A stretch of 35,422 nucleotides of DNA from Pseudomonadota bacterium (lineage in GTDB: Bacteria; Pseudomonadota; Gammaproteobacteria; Burkholderiales; SHXO01): contig JAEZCG010000210.1 in assembly GCA_023430065.1 (NCBI GenBank), forward strand, positions 1-35,422. Direction: 5' to 3'. The number at the start of each line of letters is the position of its first letter. The first letter of the stretch is position 1. A program made the position numbers and the translations under genes. Below, in pieces: positions 14,488-22,333 of this stretch. The notes beneath the pieces were generated by a model. It was given only the letters and a program-made list of their open reading frames with translations. It was not told the DNA's origin and ran no database searches.

Positions 14488-15756
14488 TCAGGGTGTGGCG
14501 CCGAGCTCGCTCAGGCGGCGCCTGAGGAAGCGCCGCTCCGGCTCCTGGCGCGTGAGGGCGAGCGCCTGTCGATAGGCGGCGACGGCGTGTTCGACGCGGC
14601 CCAGGCGACGGCACAGGTCTGCACGGACCGCGTGCGCCAGGTGATAGCCGGTCAGCTCGCCGCGTGCGAGCACGGTGTCGACCTCGGCCAGGCCGGCTTC
14701 GGCTCCGCTGCGCATGGCGAGCGCCACGGCGCGATTCAGTTCGACGATGGGCGAAGGCTCCATCGCGAGCAGCGCATCGTAGAAGGCGACGATGCGCGCC
14801 CAGTCGGTCATTGCAGCGGTGGGCACGCGCGCGTGCTCGGCGGCGATGGCCGCCTGGATCCCGTAAGGCCCCACGCGCCCGCCGAGTAGGAGGCCGCGCA
14901 CCAGCTCGGCGCCCTCGCGGATCTTGTCTGCATCCCACAGCGTGCGGTCCTGCTCGTCGAGCAGCACCAGGTCGCCCTCCGGCGAAGTGCGTGCCGCACG
15001 CCGCGATTCGTGCAGCAGCATGAGCGCGAGCAGACCCGACACCTCGGGATGGGGGAGAAGTTCCCCGAGCAACCGCGCCAACCGGATCGCTTCGGACGAC
15101 AGATCCTGGCGCGTGAGCGTGTCCCCCGCCGAGGACGAATAGCCTTCGTTGAACACCAGGTAGATCACGCGCAGCACGCTATTGAGCCGTTCGGGCAACT
15201 GCGGGCGTTCGGGCACTTCGTACGGGATGCGTGCAGTGCGGATCTTGTTCTTGGCACGCACGATGCGCTGCGCGAGCGTCGCCGGCGCGGCGAGAAAAGC
15301 GCGCGCAATCTCCTCGGTGGTCAGGCCGCACACCTCGCGCAGGGTGAGCGCGACCTGCGCCTCGGGGGCAAGGGCGGGGTGGCAGCACGTGAAGATGAGG
15401 CGCAAGCGGTCGTCCTCGACGCCGGCCGGCTCGGCGCTGGCACGCTCGTCGGCGAGCCGGTCGACCAGCCCGGCGAGGTCGTCGATTGCATCGAAGCGCG
15501 CGTGGCGTCGAATCGCGTCGATCGCCTTGAATCGCCCGGCGGAGACCAGCCAGGCACGGGGATTCGCCGGAATGCCTTCCCCGGGCCACTGCTCCAGCGC
15601 TGCGCGGAAGGCGTCGTGCAGCGCCTCTTCCGCGCGATCGAAATCGCCGAGCAGGCGGATCAGGGTCGCCAGGACGCGCCGGGACTCGGTCCGATAGAGA
15701 AGCTCGATCGCGCGCGCGCACGCCGTCTCCGCCTGCTCACCGTCCGCTCGATGCAT
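14488..15756 (-). CDS. ECF42-type RNA polymerase sigma factor with C-terminal TPR-like extension
   Basis: A 422-residue sigma factor, about twice the length of a simple ECF sigma. Sigma2 is at about 15-85 (LLGDFDRAEEALHDAFRAALEQWP, RFKAIDAIRRHARFD). Sigma4 is at about 115-175 (LTLREVCGLTTEEIARAFL, then AQRIVRAKNKIR). From about 180 a long helical domain follows (GYSSSAGDTLTRQDLSSEA, YGIQAAIAAEHARVP, WARIVAFYDALLAMEPSP, HAVRADLCRRLGRVEHAVAAYRQAL) with TPR-like helical pairs, the hallmark of ECF42 proteins. ECF42 has no anti-sigma factor partner; the extension is needed for activity in studied cases. The DGPF operon follows on the same strand after a gap that carries the promoter. Confidence 0.92.
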   Translation of the reverse strand: MHRADGEQAETACARAIELLYRTESRRVLATLIRLLGDFDRAEEALHDAFRAALEQWPGEGIPANPRAWLVSAGRFKAIDAIRRHARFDAIDDLAGLVDRLADERASAEPAGVEDDRLRLIFTCCHPALAPEAQVALTLREVCGLTTEEIARAFLAAPATLAQRIVRAKNKIRTARIPYEVPERPQLPERLNSVLRVIYLVFNEGYSSSAGDTLTRQDLSSEAIRLARLLGELLPHPEVSGLLALMLLHESRRAARTSPEGDLVLLDEQDRTLWDADKIREGAELVRGLLLGGRVGPYGIQAAIAAEHARVPTAAMTDWARIVAFYDALLAMEPSPIVELNRAVALAMRSGAEAGLAEVDTVLARGELTGYHLAHAVRADLCRRLGRVEHAVAAYRQALALTRQEPERRFLRRRLSELGATP

Positions 15757-15836
15757 CGATTAGGTGCCTGCAAAGTCGTTCATGAAGCGTGTTGCGAATC
15801 AGGTCGTCCGGATGATACCCAATCGCGAGAATTCCT

Positions 15837-15865
15837 TAGACAATTCGGCCGCTTACCCGTATACT
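15837..15865 (+). promoter_or_regulatory. promoter of the cold-shock gene
   Basis: TAGACA (15837-15842) and TATACT (15860-15865) are 17 bases apart. Transcription would start near 15872 and give a 5' leader of about 150 bases, the usual length for cold-shock genes whose leader controls translation. Confidence 0.55.
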
Positions 15866-16021
15866 TCCACCCGCATGCTTTGAGCGCTGAATCGCTGTTG
15901 CCACGTCAGTGCCGCGTCCGCGGCGCTACCTGTTCTTCCTGCCTTCTCCTCTTGAAGTCTCTGCGCGACCCGCGGGCTTCGCCCGCACATTTGTTTGTTC
16001 TTAGTTTTCAAGGAGTTTCAC

Positions 16022-16225
16022 ATGGCAGCAGGTAGCGTGAAGTGGTTCAACGACGCCAAGGGTTTCGGGTTCATCACGCCGGATGACGGCGGCAAGGACC
16101 TGTTCGCGCATTTCTCCGAGATCCAGGGTAGCGGTTTCAAGACCCTCAAGGAGAATCAGCGCGTCAGCTTTACCGTGACCCAGGGCGCCAAGGGCCCGCA
16201 AGCGACGGCCATCCAGCCCGAGTAA
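16022..16225 (+). CDS. cold-shock domain protein (CspA family)
   Basis: A 67-residue single cold-shock domain. RNP1 is KGFGFI (residues 15-20) and RNP2 is LFAHF, a common beta/gammaproteobacterial variant of VFVHF. These proteins bind single-stranded RNA and DNA and act as RNA chaperones in the cytoplasm. AAGGAG lies six bases before the ATG; the frame is open for nine codons upstream but the RBS marks 16022. Preceded by a long leader and followed by a hairpin and infA. Confidence 0.96.
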   Translation: MAAGSVKWFNDAKGFGFITPDDGGKDLFAHFSEIQGSGFKTLKENQRVSFTVTQGAKGPQATAIQPE

Positions 16226-16237
16226 GTGCACGCGCGC

Positions 16238-16255
16238 GGGCCGGCCATCCGGCCC
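16238..16255. terminator. GC-rich hairpin between csp and infA
   Basis: GGGCCGG, loop CCAT, CCGGCCC: a perfect seven-base stem. GTGCAC flanks it on both sides and can extend the stem across a bulge. It has no T-run, so it is more likely a 3'-stabilising or partial attenuation element than a full terminator, since infA follows 32 bases on. Confidence 0.4.
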
Positions 16256-16286
16256 GTGCACCCTCAAACGCTCGATCAGGAGACAC

Positions 16287-16556
16287 ATGGCGAAGGAAGA
16301 CGTAATTGAACTGGAGGGCGTCGTGGACGAAGTGCTGCCCGATTCCCGATTCCGCGTGACACTCACCAACGGCCACGGCGTGATGGCCTACAGCTGCGGC
16401 AAGATGCGCCGCCACGGCATCCGCATCATCGCGGGCGACCGCGTCACCCTCGAGATGACGCCTTACGACCTCTCGATCGCTCGCATCACCTTTCGACACA
16501 AGGACGAAGCCGCCCCTCGCGCCTTCGCACGCCGTCCCTATTCGGCGAGAAGGTAG
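16287..16556 (+). CDS. infA: translation initiation factor IF-1 (second-type copy)
   Basis: An 89-residue S1/OB-fold protein: [24 protein letters not shown], then [25 protein letters not shown]. It binds the 30S A site during initiation. E. coli IF-1 has 72 residues; this one has a basic C-terminal extension of about 17 residues (ending RRPYSARR). The csp-infA order and the extended tail match the second infA copy seen in betaproteobacteria. GGAG lies six bases before the ATG. Co-transcription with csp is likely. Confidence 0.93.
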   Translation: MAKEDVIELEGVVDEVLPDSRFRVTLTNGHGVMAYSCGKMRRHGIRIIAGDRVTLEMTPYDLSIARITFRHKDEAAPRAFARRPYSARR

Positions 16557-16624
16557 GCGCTTCCGAGTCTTCGGACCCATGTAAACTCGCTGCCCGGTCA
16601 CTTGGTCAGCAGGGAGACTCGGAA

Positions 16625-17011
16625 ATGGACGATTACCAGCGTGGGCTGGCGCAATTCCGGCAGATGGTGGGCGCGCAGCGCATCGACGCGCTGCTGCAGC
16701 GCTTTGCCAGCGTCTGCCCCGACTTCGAACGCGAGGTCGTGTCCCTGGTGGGCGGACGCATCTGGACGCGAGGCGGCATCGACCTCAAGACGCGGTCCTT
16801 GTGCAGCATCTGCGTCCTCGCATCCCTCGGCCGCATCAACGCACTCAAACTCAATTTCGAAATGGCCGTCAACAACGGTGCCACGGTCGAGGAGATCTTC
16901 GAGGCACTGTTCCAGGTGGCGGTCTACGCCGGCTTTCCCGCGATGTGGGACGCATTGGTGATGCTGGAGCAGGTGCTGAACGAGATGCCTGCGCAGGCCG
17001 CGACGTCCTGA
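16625..17011 (+). CDS. carboxymuconolactone decarboxylase family protein
   Basis: A 128-residue CMD-family protein. SLCSICVLASLGRINALKLNF gives a Cys-x-x-Cys pair (Cys60, Cys63). The following helices (AVNNGATVEEIFEALFQVAVYAGFPAMWDAL) match the CMD/AhpD fold. The usual His in this motif is Asn or Phe here (KLNFEMA), so it may differ in chemistry. Some CMD proteins are decarboxylases, others peroxidases or redox proteins; which applies cannot be read. Ribosome-binding GGAG is a little upstream of the ATG at 16625. It ends tail-to-tail with cysK, leaving about 150 bases with no evident gene. Confidence 0.85.
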   Translation: MDDYQRGLAQFRQMVGAQRIDALLQRFASVCPDFEREVVSLVGGRIWTRGGIDLKTRSLCSICVLASLGRINALKLNFEMAVNNGATVEEIFEALFQVAVYAGFPAMWDALVMLEQVLNEMPAQAATS

Positions 17012-17162
17012 CGGGTCGCAAATCCGGTCAGTGCGCCGTCGCAGCGCCGGACCGGGCAAGGCGTGGCCGGCCCGCGGATCCGCTCGATCACGAGCCACCT
17101 CACCGCGTCGTCCGGTGAACGCCGCCCCCCCTCGATGACCCCCGCGTAACGCGCCGAGCGGC

Positions 17163-18083
17163 CTACTCCATCGGCAGGAATCCCTCCACCGACAGGTAGC
17201 GCTCCCCGGTGTCGTAGTTGAACCCCAGGATGCGGCTGCCGGCCGGGATCTGGGGAAGCTGCTTGGCGATCGCGGCCAGCGTCGCACCGGACGAGATGCC
17301 AACCAGGATGCCTTCCTCGCGCGCGGAGCGCCGGGCCATCTCCTTGGCGGCCTCCGCCTCCACCTGGATCACACCGTCGAGCAGCGAGGTATCCAGGTTG
17401 TTCGGCACGAAACCCGCGCCGATGCCCTGAATCGGATGGGGGGCGGGCTTGCCGCCCGAGATCACCGGCGATGCGGACGGTTCGACGGCGAACGCCTTCA
17501 CCTGCGGCCACCGCTGCTTGAGCACCCGCGCCACGCCCGTGAGATGCCCGCCGGTGCCCACCCCGGTGATCACGTAGTCGAGACCGTCCGGGAAATCCGC
17601 GAGGATCTCCTGCGCGGTGGTGCGCGCGTGCACCTCGACGTTCGCGGGGTTGTCGAACTGCTGCGGCATCCACGCCCCCGGGGTCTCCGCCACCAACTCC
17701 TTCGCGCGCGCAATGGCCCCGTTCATGCCCTTCTCGCGCGGCGTCAGCACGAAGCTTGCACCGTAGGCCAGCATCAGGCGCCGCCGCTCCTGCGACATGC
17801 TCTCGGGCATGACGAGCACCAGCTTGTACCCCTTGACCGCAGCGACGATCGCCAGCCCGATGCCGGTATTGCCCGAAGTGGGCTCGACGATGGTGCCGCC
17901 CGGCTTCAGCCTGCCGTCCTTCTCCGCCGCCTCGACCATCGACAGCGCGATGCGGTCCTTGATCGACCCGCCGGGATTGGCGCGCTCCGACTTGATCCAC
18001 ACCTGATGGCCGGTGCCGAACAGGCGGTTGATGCGAATGTGCGGCGTATTGCCGATGGTCTGGAGGATGTCGTCTGCTTTCAT
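17163..18083 (-). CDS. cysK: O-acetylserine sulfhydrylase (cysteine synthase)
   Basis: A 306-residue PLP enzyme. Lys42 in [12 protein letters not shown] is the Schiff-base residue, [13 protein letters not shown] (71-83) is the substrate loop and [11 protein letters not shown] (about 176-186) is the phosphate loop. It makes cysteine from O-acetylserine and sulfide in the cytoplasm. It lacks the C-terminal CBS module of the paralogue at 6331-7698. It is the last gene after the ketosynthase with a 53-base gap on the same strand; whether it is in that operon is not clear. A CysM assignment is possible but the length and motifs favour CysK. Confidence 0.93.
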   Translation of the reverse strand: MKADDILQTIGNTPHIRINRLFGTGHQVWIKSERANPGGSIKDRIALSMVEAAEKDGRLKPGGTIVEPTSGNTGIGLAIVAAVKGYKLVLVMPESMSQERRRLMLAYGASFVLTPREKGMNGAIARAKELVAETPGAWMPQQFDNPANVEVHARTTAQEILADFPDGLDYVITGVGTGGHLTGVARVLKQRWPQVKAFAVEPSASPVISGGKPAPHPIQGIGAGFVPNNLDTSLLDGVIQVEAEAAKEMARRSAREEGILVGISSGATLAAIAKQLPQIPAGSRILGFNYDTGERYLSVEGFLPME

Positions 18084-18136
18084 GAGGTCGTCTCCGATGT
18101 GGGGGCGTCACATTATGATCAGAACGGCACTCGGGA

Positions 18137-19375
18137 TCACGCGCGCCGCAGGATCAGCGCCGCGTCCGTGCCGCCGAAGGCGAACGAGTTCGACATCGCG
18201 TACTCGATCCCTCGCGCCTCGCGCGCTTCGCACGGGACGCAGTCGAGGTCGCACGCCGGATCCGGTTCGCGCAGGAACGCCGTGGGCGGGATGCGCCGTC
18301 GATGTAGGGCCATGGCGGTGATGGCACATTCCAGCGCTCCGGCGGCACCGACGAGGTGCCCATGCATCGACTTGGTGGAACTGATCGCCAGGGCGTTCGC
18401 ATGGCTGCCGAACGTCTGCTTGATGGCCGCGATCTCGACGTTGTCGCCGGTCGGCGTGGCGGTCGCATGCGCGTTGATGTAGCCGACCTGCGCGGGCTCC
18501 ACGCGGCCGTCGCGCAATGCCATCGACATGGCGCGCACCTGGCCGTCGACCGAGGGCTGCGTGAGATTGTGCGCGTCGCTGGCACAGCCATAGCCGACCA
18601 GTTCGGCGATGGCCGCCACACCGCGGGCGCGCATCGACTCCTCGCACTCCATGACCAGGCAGGCCGCGCCCTCGCCCAGCACGAAGCCGCTGCGATCGAC
18701 GGAGAACGGCCGGCTGGAGGCCGCTGCGCCCTCCGGATGCTCCTTCGCGAGCACGCCGAGCATCTCCCAGGCGCACAGCGCGCCGTCGTTGACCATGGAC
18801 TCCGCACCGCCGGCGACGACGGTGTCGATGTAGCCGTCGCGCACGGCACGAAGGGCCTCGCCGATCGCGACTGCGGATGACGCACAGGCGATGGAATACG
18901 TGTAGGTGGGCCCGCGCAGGCCGAAGCGCATGGACACGTGTGCGGCCGGCGCGTTGGCCATGATAAGCGGCACCGTCGTCGGCTTGATGCGCCGGCTGCG
19001 ACGCTCGTAATAGGTGCGGTAGGCGTCCTGGATCGCCTGCGAACCGCCGAGCCCGCAGCCCAGGTACACGGCGGTTTCGGCAGGTGCCGTGCTGCGTTCT
19101 GCCTCGATCAGGCCGGCGGCGCGCAGCGCGTCGTGCGCGGCGACCACCGCCATTTGCGCGACACGGTCCATGGCAAAGGCCTGCGTCTTCGGGATGACCC
19201 CTTCGATGTTCAGCTCGGACGGCGCGAGCAACACGTCCGCGCCGAGTTCCTCGGTACCGCTGCGCAGCTTGCGGATCGCCGACTCCCCTGCGCACAGCCG
19301 TTCGAAGACCGACTCCGGTGCACGGCCGTGCGGCGAGACCATGCCGATGCCGGTGATGAAGACGCGCCGGCGCAC
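18137..19375 (-). CDS. beta-ketoacyl-ACP synthase II (FabF-like)
   Basis: A 412-residue thiolase-fold condensing enzyme. The catalytic set is Cys164 in SIACASS, His303 in NAHATATPTGD, Lys335 in STKSMHGH and His340 before LVGAAG. It elongates acyl chains on an acyl carrier protein. It starts with GTG (MRRRVFITGIGM), eight bases after the stop of a dedicated ACP gene. An SDR reductase lies further upstream. No malonyl transferase, dehydratase or enoyl reductase is present, so it is not the housekeeping fab cluster. Some residues around the entry loop (MVNDGALCAWEML) differ from textbook FabF, so it may take an unusual acyl chain. Confidence 0.9.
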   Translation of the reverse strand: MRRRVFITGIGMVSPHGRAPESVFERLCAGESAIRKLRSGTEELGADVLLAPSELNIEGVIPKTQAFAMDRVAQMAVVAAHDALRAAGLIEAERSTAPAETAVYLGCGLGGSQAIQDAYRTYYERRSRRIKPTTVPLIMANAPAAHVSMRFGLRGPTYTYSIACASSAVAIGEALRAVRDGYIDTVVAGGAESMVNDGALCAWEMLGVLAKEHPEGAAASSRPFSVDRSGFVLGEGAACLVMECEESMRARGVAAIAELVGYGCASDAHNLTQPSVDGQVRAMSMALRDGRVEPAQVGYINAHATATPTGDNVEIAAIKQTFGSHANALAISSTKSMHGHLVGAAGALECAITAMALHRRRIPPTAFLREPDPACDLDCVPCEAREARGIEYAMSNSFAFGGTDAALILRRA

Positions 19376-19382
19376 AGCCGAC

Positions 19383-19625
19383 TCAGGCCGCCTTGGCCGC
19401 GCGCAGCCGATCCACCAGCGCCACCGCCTCCTGCAGCGTGGTCTGGAACTCTAGATCGTCTTCCGGTATCTCGATGTCGTACTTGTCGCCGATATCGAAG
19501 ATGAGCTCGGCAATCGAAAGCGAATCCAGACCGAGATCCACCAGCTTGGCCTCCGGCCGGATCAACTCTGCCTTGACGTCGAACTTGCTCGTCAGCATGG
19601 CCTGAACGTCGGCAAAGGTGCTCAT
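19383..19625 (-). CDS. acyl carrier protein
   Basis: An 80-residue acidic carrier protein. LGLDSLSIAELIFDI carries the phosphopantetheine Ser (about residue 36) in the DSL motif. The tail (LQEAVALVDRLRAAKAA) is a normal last helix. It sits between an SDR reductase and a FabF-like synthase, so it looks dedicated to that pathway rather than being the housekeeping ACP. Confidence 0.94.
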   Translation of the reverse strand: MSTFADVQAMLTSKFDVKAELIRPEAKLVDLGLDSLSIAELIFDIGDKYDIEIPEDDLEFQTTLQEAVALVDRLRAAKAA

Positions 19626-19719
19626 TTCGTGCCCCCATGTTCTTGTGTGACCGGTGCCGGCATTCTAGCCACGCGGTCGCCCCCTGTCTCGCGCGGGTGG
19701 AGCGCGTCGGCCGAGCCGC

Positions 19720-20529
19720 TCACTGCGCCGTCCAACCGCCGTCCACCACCAGCGAGGTGCCCGTCACCATCGATGCGGCCGGCGAGGCGAGGTAGACCGC
19801 GGCGCCCACGATCTCCTCGAGCGTGGCCAGGCGTCCCATCGGAATGCGGCTCAGGACGAACTCGCGCCGCTCGGGCGTATCGACCACCCGACGCACCAGC
19901 GGCGTGTCGACGAAGGTCGGAGCGATGCTGTTGACCCGGATGCCCTGCGGCGCGAGCTCCACCGCGAGCGCCTTGGTGAGACCCTCGACCGCGTGCTTGG
20001 TCATGCAGTAAACGGTGCGATTGGGCGAACCGACATGTCCCATCTGCGAGGACATGTTCAGGATGACACCGCCGCGTTCGCGGCGCTGCGGATCCTCGAG
20101 CATCTTGCGCACCGCAGCCTGGGCGGCGAGGTAGACCGACCGCACGTTCAGCGCCAACATGGCATCGAGATGTTCGTCGCTCACCTCCACGATCGGCTCG
20201 GGAAAGTTCGTTCCGGCGTTGTTCACCAGCACGTCCAGGCGCGCCAGGCCTGCGATCGCTCGTCGCAGTGCCGGGATGTCAGTCACATCGCAAGCGATCG
20301 GCGTGCAGCGTCCGCCGTCGGCGCGGATGCGGGTGGCGACGCGCTCCAGGCCCTCGCGCGAGCGCGCCATGAGGGCGACCTCGGCGCCGGCCTGCGCCAT
20401 GCCGATGGCAATCGCCGCACCGAGTCCGGCGCTGGCGCCAGTGACCAGCGCCAGGCGCCCGTCGAGCCGGTACGAAGGGAGGTTCGCCCCAAGTGCCTGG
20501 TCGGTGCCGGTGTCCTTGTCTTCGCTCAC
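19720..20529 (-). CDS. SDR family oxidoreductase (FabG-like)
   Basis: A 269-residue classical SDR. GASAGLGAAIAIG (31-43) binds the dinucleotide, NNAG (103-106) is present, and the catalytic Ser is near 160, Tyr174 and Lys178 (YCMTK). The end (MVTGTSLVVDGGWTAQ) is typical. It could be a ketoacyl reductase working with the ACP and ketosynthase downstream, but other alcohol/ketone substrates are possible. The first 20 residues are a poorly conserved extension. It lies 95 bases before the ACP gene. Confidence 0.9.
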   Translation of the reverse strand: MSEDKDTGTDQALGANLPSYRLDGRLALVTGASAGLGAAIAIGMAQAGAEVALMARSREGLERVATRIRADGGRCTPIACDVTDIPALRRAIAGLARLDVLVNNAGTNFPEPIVEVSDEHLDAMLALNVRSVYLAAQAAVRKMLEDPQRRERGGVILNMSSQMGHVGSPNRTVYCMTKHAVEGLTKALAVELAPQGIRVNSIAPTFVDTPLVRRVVDTPERREFVLSRIPMGRLATLEEIVGAAVYLASPAASMVTGTSLVVDGGWTAQ

Positions 20530-20580
20530 TGCATGGCTCCGTTCGATGATGCGAGCACGCGTCGGCCTGGAACGCGATCC

Positions 20581-20596
20581 GCCTCCGCGCGGAGGC
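20581..20596. promoter_or_regulatory. 16-base perfect palindrome in the divergent SDR-SDR region
   Basis: GCCTCCGCGCGGAGGC is self-complementary. It lies 52 bases from the minus-strand SDR start and 125 bases from the plus-strand SDR start. It could be an operator or a small hairpin. GC-rich DNA makes chance palindromes more frequent. Confidence 0.35.
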
Positions 20597-20681
20597 CCTC
20601 GCCGCTAGAGGCGATCTTCCTTGTCGGGGACTCGCACAGGCGCGAGCGTAACACCGTCTCCGCCCGGGGCGACAGGTTGCG

Positions 20682-20687
20682 TACACT
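20682..20687 (+). promoter_or_regulatory. possible -10 element for the plus-strand SDR gene
   Basis: TACACT in the context TGCGTACACTGCG, 34 bases before the ATG. It repeats almost exactly the TGCGTATACTGCG context at 10031-10043. No clear -35. Confidence 0.3.
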
Positions 20688-20720
20688 GCGGACCACCCTG
20701 CAACGTGTGAGAGGTACGCC

Positions 20721-21515
20721 ATGGATCTGCAACTGAACGACCGCCTGGCGCTGATTACCGGCTCGACCGCCGGAATCGGCTACGCCATCGCCGAGGGTCT
20801 GGCGCGCGAAGGCGCGCGTGTCGTGATCACCGGCCGCACGCAGGCCAAGGTGGACGCTGCCCTGGCCCGCCTGGCGGCATCGGTGCCCGGCGCGTCCCCC
20901 ATCGGCATCGCCGCCGATTGCGCGAGCGTATCGGGCGCGGCGTGCGTGTTCGCCGCCGTGCCGGAAGTGGACATCCTGGTGAACAACTTGGGCATCTACG
21001 AACGCAAACCTTTCTTCGAGATTCCCGACGAGGATTGGCAGCGCATGTTCGAAGTGAACGTCATGAGCGGCGTACGCTTCGCGCGCCATTACGCACCGGC
21101 GATGGCCCGCAAGGGGTGGGGGCGGGTGCTGTTCGTCTCCAGCGAATCGGGCCTCAACATTCCGCGTGAGATGATCCACTATGGCATGAGCAAGACCGCG
21201 CAGTTGGCCATCTCGCGCGGGCTGGCGATCGAACTTGCAGGGTCCGGCGTGACGGTCAACACCGTCCTGCCGGGGCCGACGCGGACCGAGAACACCGAGC
21301 GGCTGCGTGGCGAGCGGGCGAAGGCCGCGGGAGTGAGCGTGCCGGAACTGGAACGGGACTTCTTCGTCGAGTTCCGTCCGACCTCGCTGCTGCGGCGCTT
21401 CACCACCGCCGAAGAGGTGGCCAACCTCGCCGTCTATCTCTGCAGCGCCGGGGCCTCCGCCACCACCGGCGCTGCATTGCGCGCGGACGGCGGCGTGGTG
21501 AACCAGATCATGTGA
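20721..21515 (+). CDS. SDR family oxidoreductase
   Basis: A 264-residue classical SDR: GSTAGIGYAIAEG (14-26), NNLG in place of NNAG (88-91), Ser140/141, Tyr154 and Lys158 (YGMSK), and an ending of TGAALRADGGVVNQIM. The NNLG variant is common in a group of 3-oxoacyl-ACP reductase-annotated SDRs. Substrate unknown. GAGAGG precedes the ATG. It is divergent from the SDR-ACP-KAS operon and convergent with nnrU. Confidence 0.9.
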   Translation: MDLQLNDRLALITGSTAGIGYAIAEGLAREGARVVITGRTQAKVDAALARLAASVPGASPIGIAADCASVSGAACVFAAVPEVDILVNNLGIYERKPFFEIPDEDWQRMFEVNVMSGVRFARHYAPAMARKGWGRVLFVSSESGLNIPREMIHYGMSKTAQLAISRGLAIELAGSGVTVNTVLPGPTRTENTERLRGERAKAAGVSVPELERDFFVEFRPTSLLRRFTTAEEVANLAVYLCSAGASATTGAALRADGGVVNQIM

Positions 21516-21526
21516 GGCGCTCCTCA
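21513..21526. terminator. small hairpin joining two convergent stop codons
   Basis: TGAGG, loop CGCT, CCTCA. The left arm contains the stop of the plus-strand SDR (TGA) and the right arm the stop of the minus-strand NnrU. The stem is only five bases. Confidence 0.25.
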
Positions 21527-22102
21527 GCCGAACGGTCGCACGCCGATCCAGGCGGCATGCAGATAAAACGCGAACGCCGCCCAGGCGATCACGCCGACCA
21601 CCAGCGCAATGGCGTCACGGGTGAGCGAACCGGGTTCGACCACCACGCCCAGGGCGCGGTCGCGTGCCCGCGCGGCGCGAAAATCCAGGATCGCCCAGGC
21701 GAGGAACGCGCCGAACAGGACGATATCGGCGAGCCTGCCATTGGCCAGCAGGTGCGCGAAGGCCCACAGCTTCACGCCCACGAGCATGGGATGCTTCACC
21801 GCTGCCTTGATGCGCGTTGCCGGTACGTATGCCGCAGCCAGCAGGACGAAAGCGGGGATCGTCAGCAGCGCGGCGACGTGTTTCGTCCATAGCGCTGGAT
21901 GCCACACGTCGATCGGCGCGGCACGGCTCTGTGCATAGCCCCACGCAATGAGCACGAACCCCGCAAGGGAGATCGCCGAATACACCGCCTTCCAGGCGCG
22001 CGTGCCCATCGCCTCGATGCGCGCACGCCGCCAGTCTTCGGCGACGATGCGCACCGAGTGGGTCCCGAGGAACACGATCAATCCGATCACCAGCGCCGAC
22101 AT
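21524..22102 (-). CDS. NnrU family membrane protein
   Basis: A 192-residue membrane protein with about five or six hydrophobic segments. It opens MSALVIGLIVFLGTHSVRIV and has KHPMLVGVKLWAFAHLLANG, the conserved His/Trp helix of the NnrU family, related to isoprenylcysteine methyltransferase-like membrane proteins. NnrU was first found near nitric/nitrous oxide reduction genes in Rhodobacter-type bacteria. No denitrification gene is in the window. It starts at the ATG at 22102. The 230 bases between this gene and the zinc peptidase (22103-22333) show no gene. Confidence 0.9.
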   Translation of the reverse strand: MSALVIGLIVFLGTHSVRIVAEDWRRARIEAMGTRAWKAVYSAISLAGFVLIAWGYAQSRAAPIDVWHPALWTKHVAALLTIPAFVLLAAAYVPATRIKAAVKHPMLVGVKLWAFAHLLANGRLADIVLFGAFLAWAILDFRAARARDRALGVVVEPGSLTRDAIALVVGVIAWAAFAFYLHAAWIGVRPFG

Positions 22103-22333
22103 GAGGCAGGTCCATGGCGTGAACGAGGTGCGGCAGTATCGCATGCACGACCAGCGCGTCAACTGCGGGGGAGCGCCGACGCGGCTGCGCACTTCTTGGT
22201 CGGCACCAACGCACACCGCGCGCTGCGCGGCCTTGCGGGCCTGTCAATACCCGGTTATCCACAGAAACGGTGGATATCTCAGCGATGGGCCGGGCGAGGG
22301 TTCCTGGCGCGGCGACCTCGCGTCCGATCCGGC

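Noticed and set aside
15757..16021. An ECF42 promoter upstream of the sigma gene
   Set aside because: On the minus strand only TTGTCT and TATCAT are visible, 20 bases apart, which fits neither a standard sigma70 spacing nor the TGTCGA/CGA pair.
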